From Candidatus Gastranaerophilales bacterium (lineage in GTDB: Bacteria > Cyanobacteriota > Vampirovibrionia > Gastranaerophilales > Gastranaerophilaceae), in contig CALUVH010000004.1 of assembly GCA_944324175.1 (NCBI GenBank), forward strand, positions 31,342 to 95,341: a DNA stretch of 64,000 bases. Direction: 5' to 3'. The translations under genes and the position numbers were made by a program. The notes under the pieces are model-generated. The model made no database searches. It had not been told where the DNA came from and was given only the letters and a program-made list of their open reading frames with translations. Numbering within the stretch: position 1 is the stretch's first letter; every line of letters starts with the position of its first letter. Shown piece by piece: positions 63,829-64,000 of this stretch.

Positions 63829-63857
63829 TTGCGGAGCTTCAAAAAATACGATATAAT
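63829..63857 (+). promoter_or_regulatory. promoter for a probably leaderless gene
   Basis: TTGCGG (63829-63834), a 17-base spacer and TATAAT (63852-63857). The ATG at 63864 lies where transcription should start, so no room remains for a ribosome site. Confidence 0.6.
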
Positions 63858-63863
63858 TAGAAT

Positions 63864-64000
63864 ATGAGGAACAATTTTATTTATAGAGTAGCAAAAGAAG
63901 AATATGCAGGCATGGAGTTAATGCCTGAAAAGCCTTGTGACACAGGTTTTCACGGGGGGGGGGGCAACTTCTAAAGGCTCAGCAAAAGCGTTTTACGCAG
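63864..64000 (+). CDS. start of an unknown gene, frame broken by a run of 11 G
   Basis: The frame opens MRNNFIYRVAKEEYAG with ELMPEKPCDTGFH following, then meets 11 consecutive G (63954-63964) and a stop at 63972. With 10 G the frame continues as HGGGATSKGSAKAFYA to the window edge, which looks like ordinary protein; with 11 it codes for only 36 residues. So either the G run is one base too long (sequencing or assembly error) or the gene switches by slippage. It is cut by the window edge and I do not recognise the product. Confidence 0.6.

Overview
This is an AT-rich chromosomal window that fits the non-photosynthetic sister group of Cyanobacteria (Melainabacteria/Vampirovibrionia, most likely a gut Gastranaerophilales). 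The strongest evidence is an RNA polymerase beta' subunit split into two adjacent genes, rpoC1 (33285-34994) and rpoC2 (35039-38893), which is a hallmark of the cyanobacterial phylum. An efp-accB-accC order, a small SSB without an acidic tail and a RicT-type PSP1 protein fit the same placement. There is no photosynthetic gene. Flavodiiron protein, rubrerythrin, rubredoxin and PerR point to an anaerobe that meets oxygen occasionally. The assignment is inferred from gene content, not from a tree.

Layout. 1-3122 (minus): a degenerate HD-GYP protein cut by the window edge, an FtsL-like protein, rsmH and a small unknown. 3244-7557 (minus): gltX, then a secreted NTF2-like protein, lspA, an RluA-family pseudouridine synthase and a small membrane protein. 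7690-18477 (mostly plus): leuS, the envelope cluster murC-murB-ddl-ftsQ with nadE behind it, an MBL-fold hydrolase, and rpmI-rplT. 18632-23339: a small unknown, yajQ, an XRE regulator, panD, a pseudopilin and thrS with a foldable leader. 23412-25775 (minus): flavodiiron protein, rubrerythrin, rubredoxin and perR, an oxygen/peroxide defence block. 25897-29472: a small membrane protein, an M16 peptidase and a secreted unknown.

29844-38893 is rpoB-rpoC1-rpoC2. 38958-41871 holds a second pseudopilin divergent from a second XRE regulator, a 53-residue unknown, and a thioredoxin-like/CcdA pair. 41977-45313 is ribH-murQ-gpsA-ricT. 45325-49365 holds mutS and unknowns. 49417-56332 (minus) holds tgt, ndk, a MATE exporter, a short HExxH protein, an EamA transporter and efp-accB-accC. 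56510-60290 (plus) holds two tandem paralogous membrane proteins of unknown function and ssb, a DUF1537 acid-sugar kinase and a PdxA homologue. 60362-63646 (minus) is secF, secD and dapA. A last reading frame starting at 63864 is broken by a run of 11 G just before the window ends.

Most of the window is core metabolism. I found no CRISPR array, prophage, insertion sequence, rRNA or intact tRNA. The points most worth a second look are enzymes whose catalytic motifs are eroded (HD-GYP, the NadE glutaminase domain), the lineage-type membrane-protein family, the two XRE/pseudopilin loci with operator-like repeats, the thrS leader, several genes that look leaderless, the DUF1537-PdxA pair and the poly-G tract. 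All start choices, promoters and hairpins were judged by eye.
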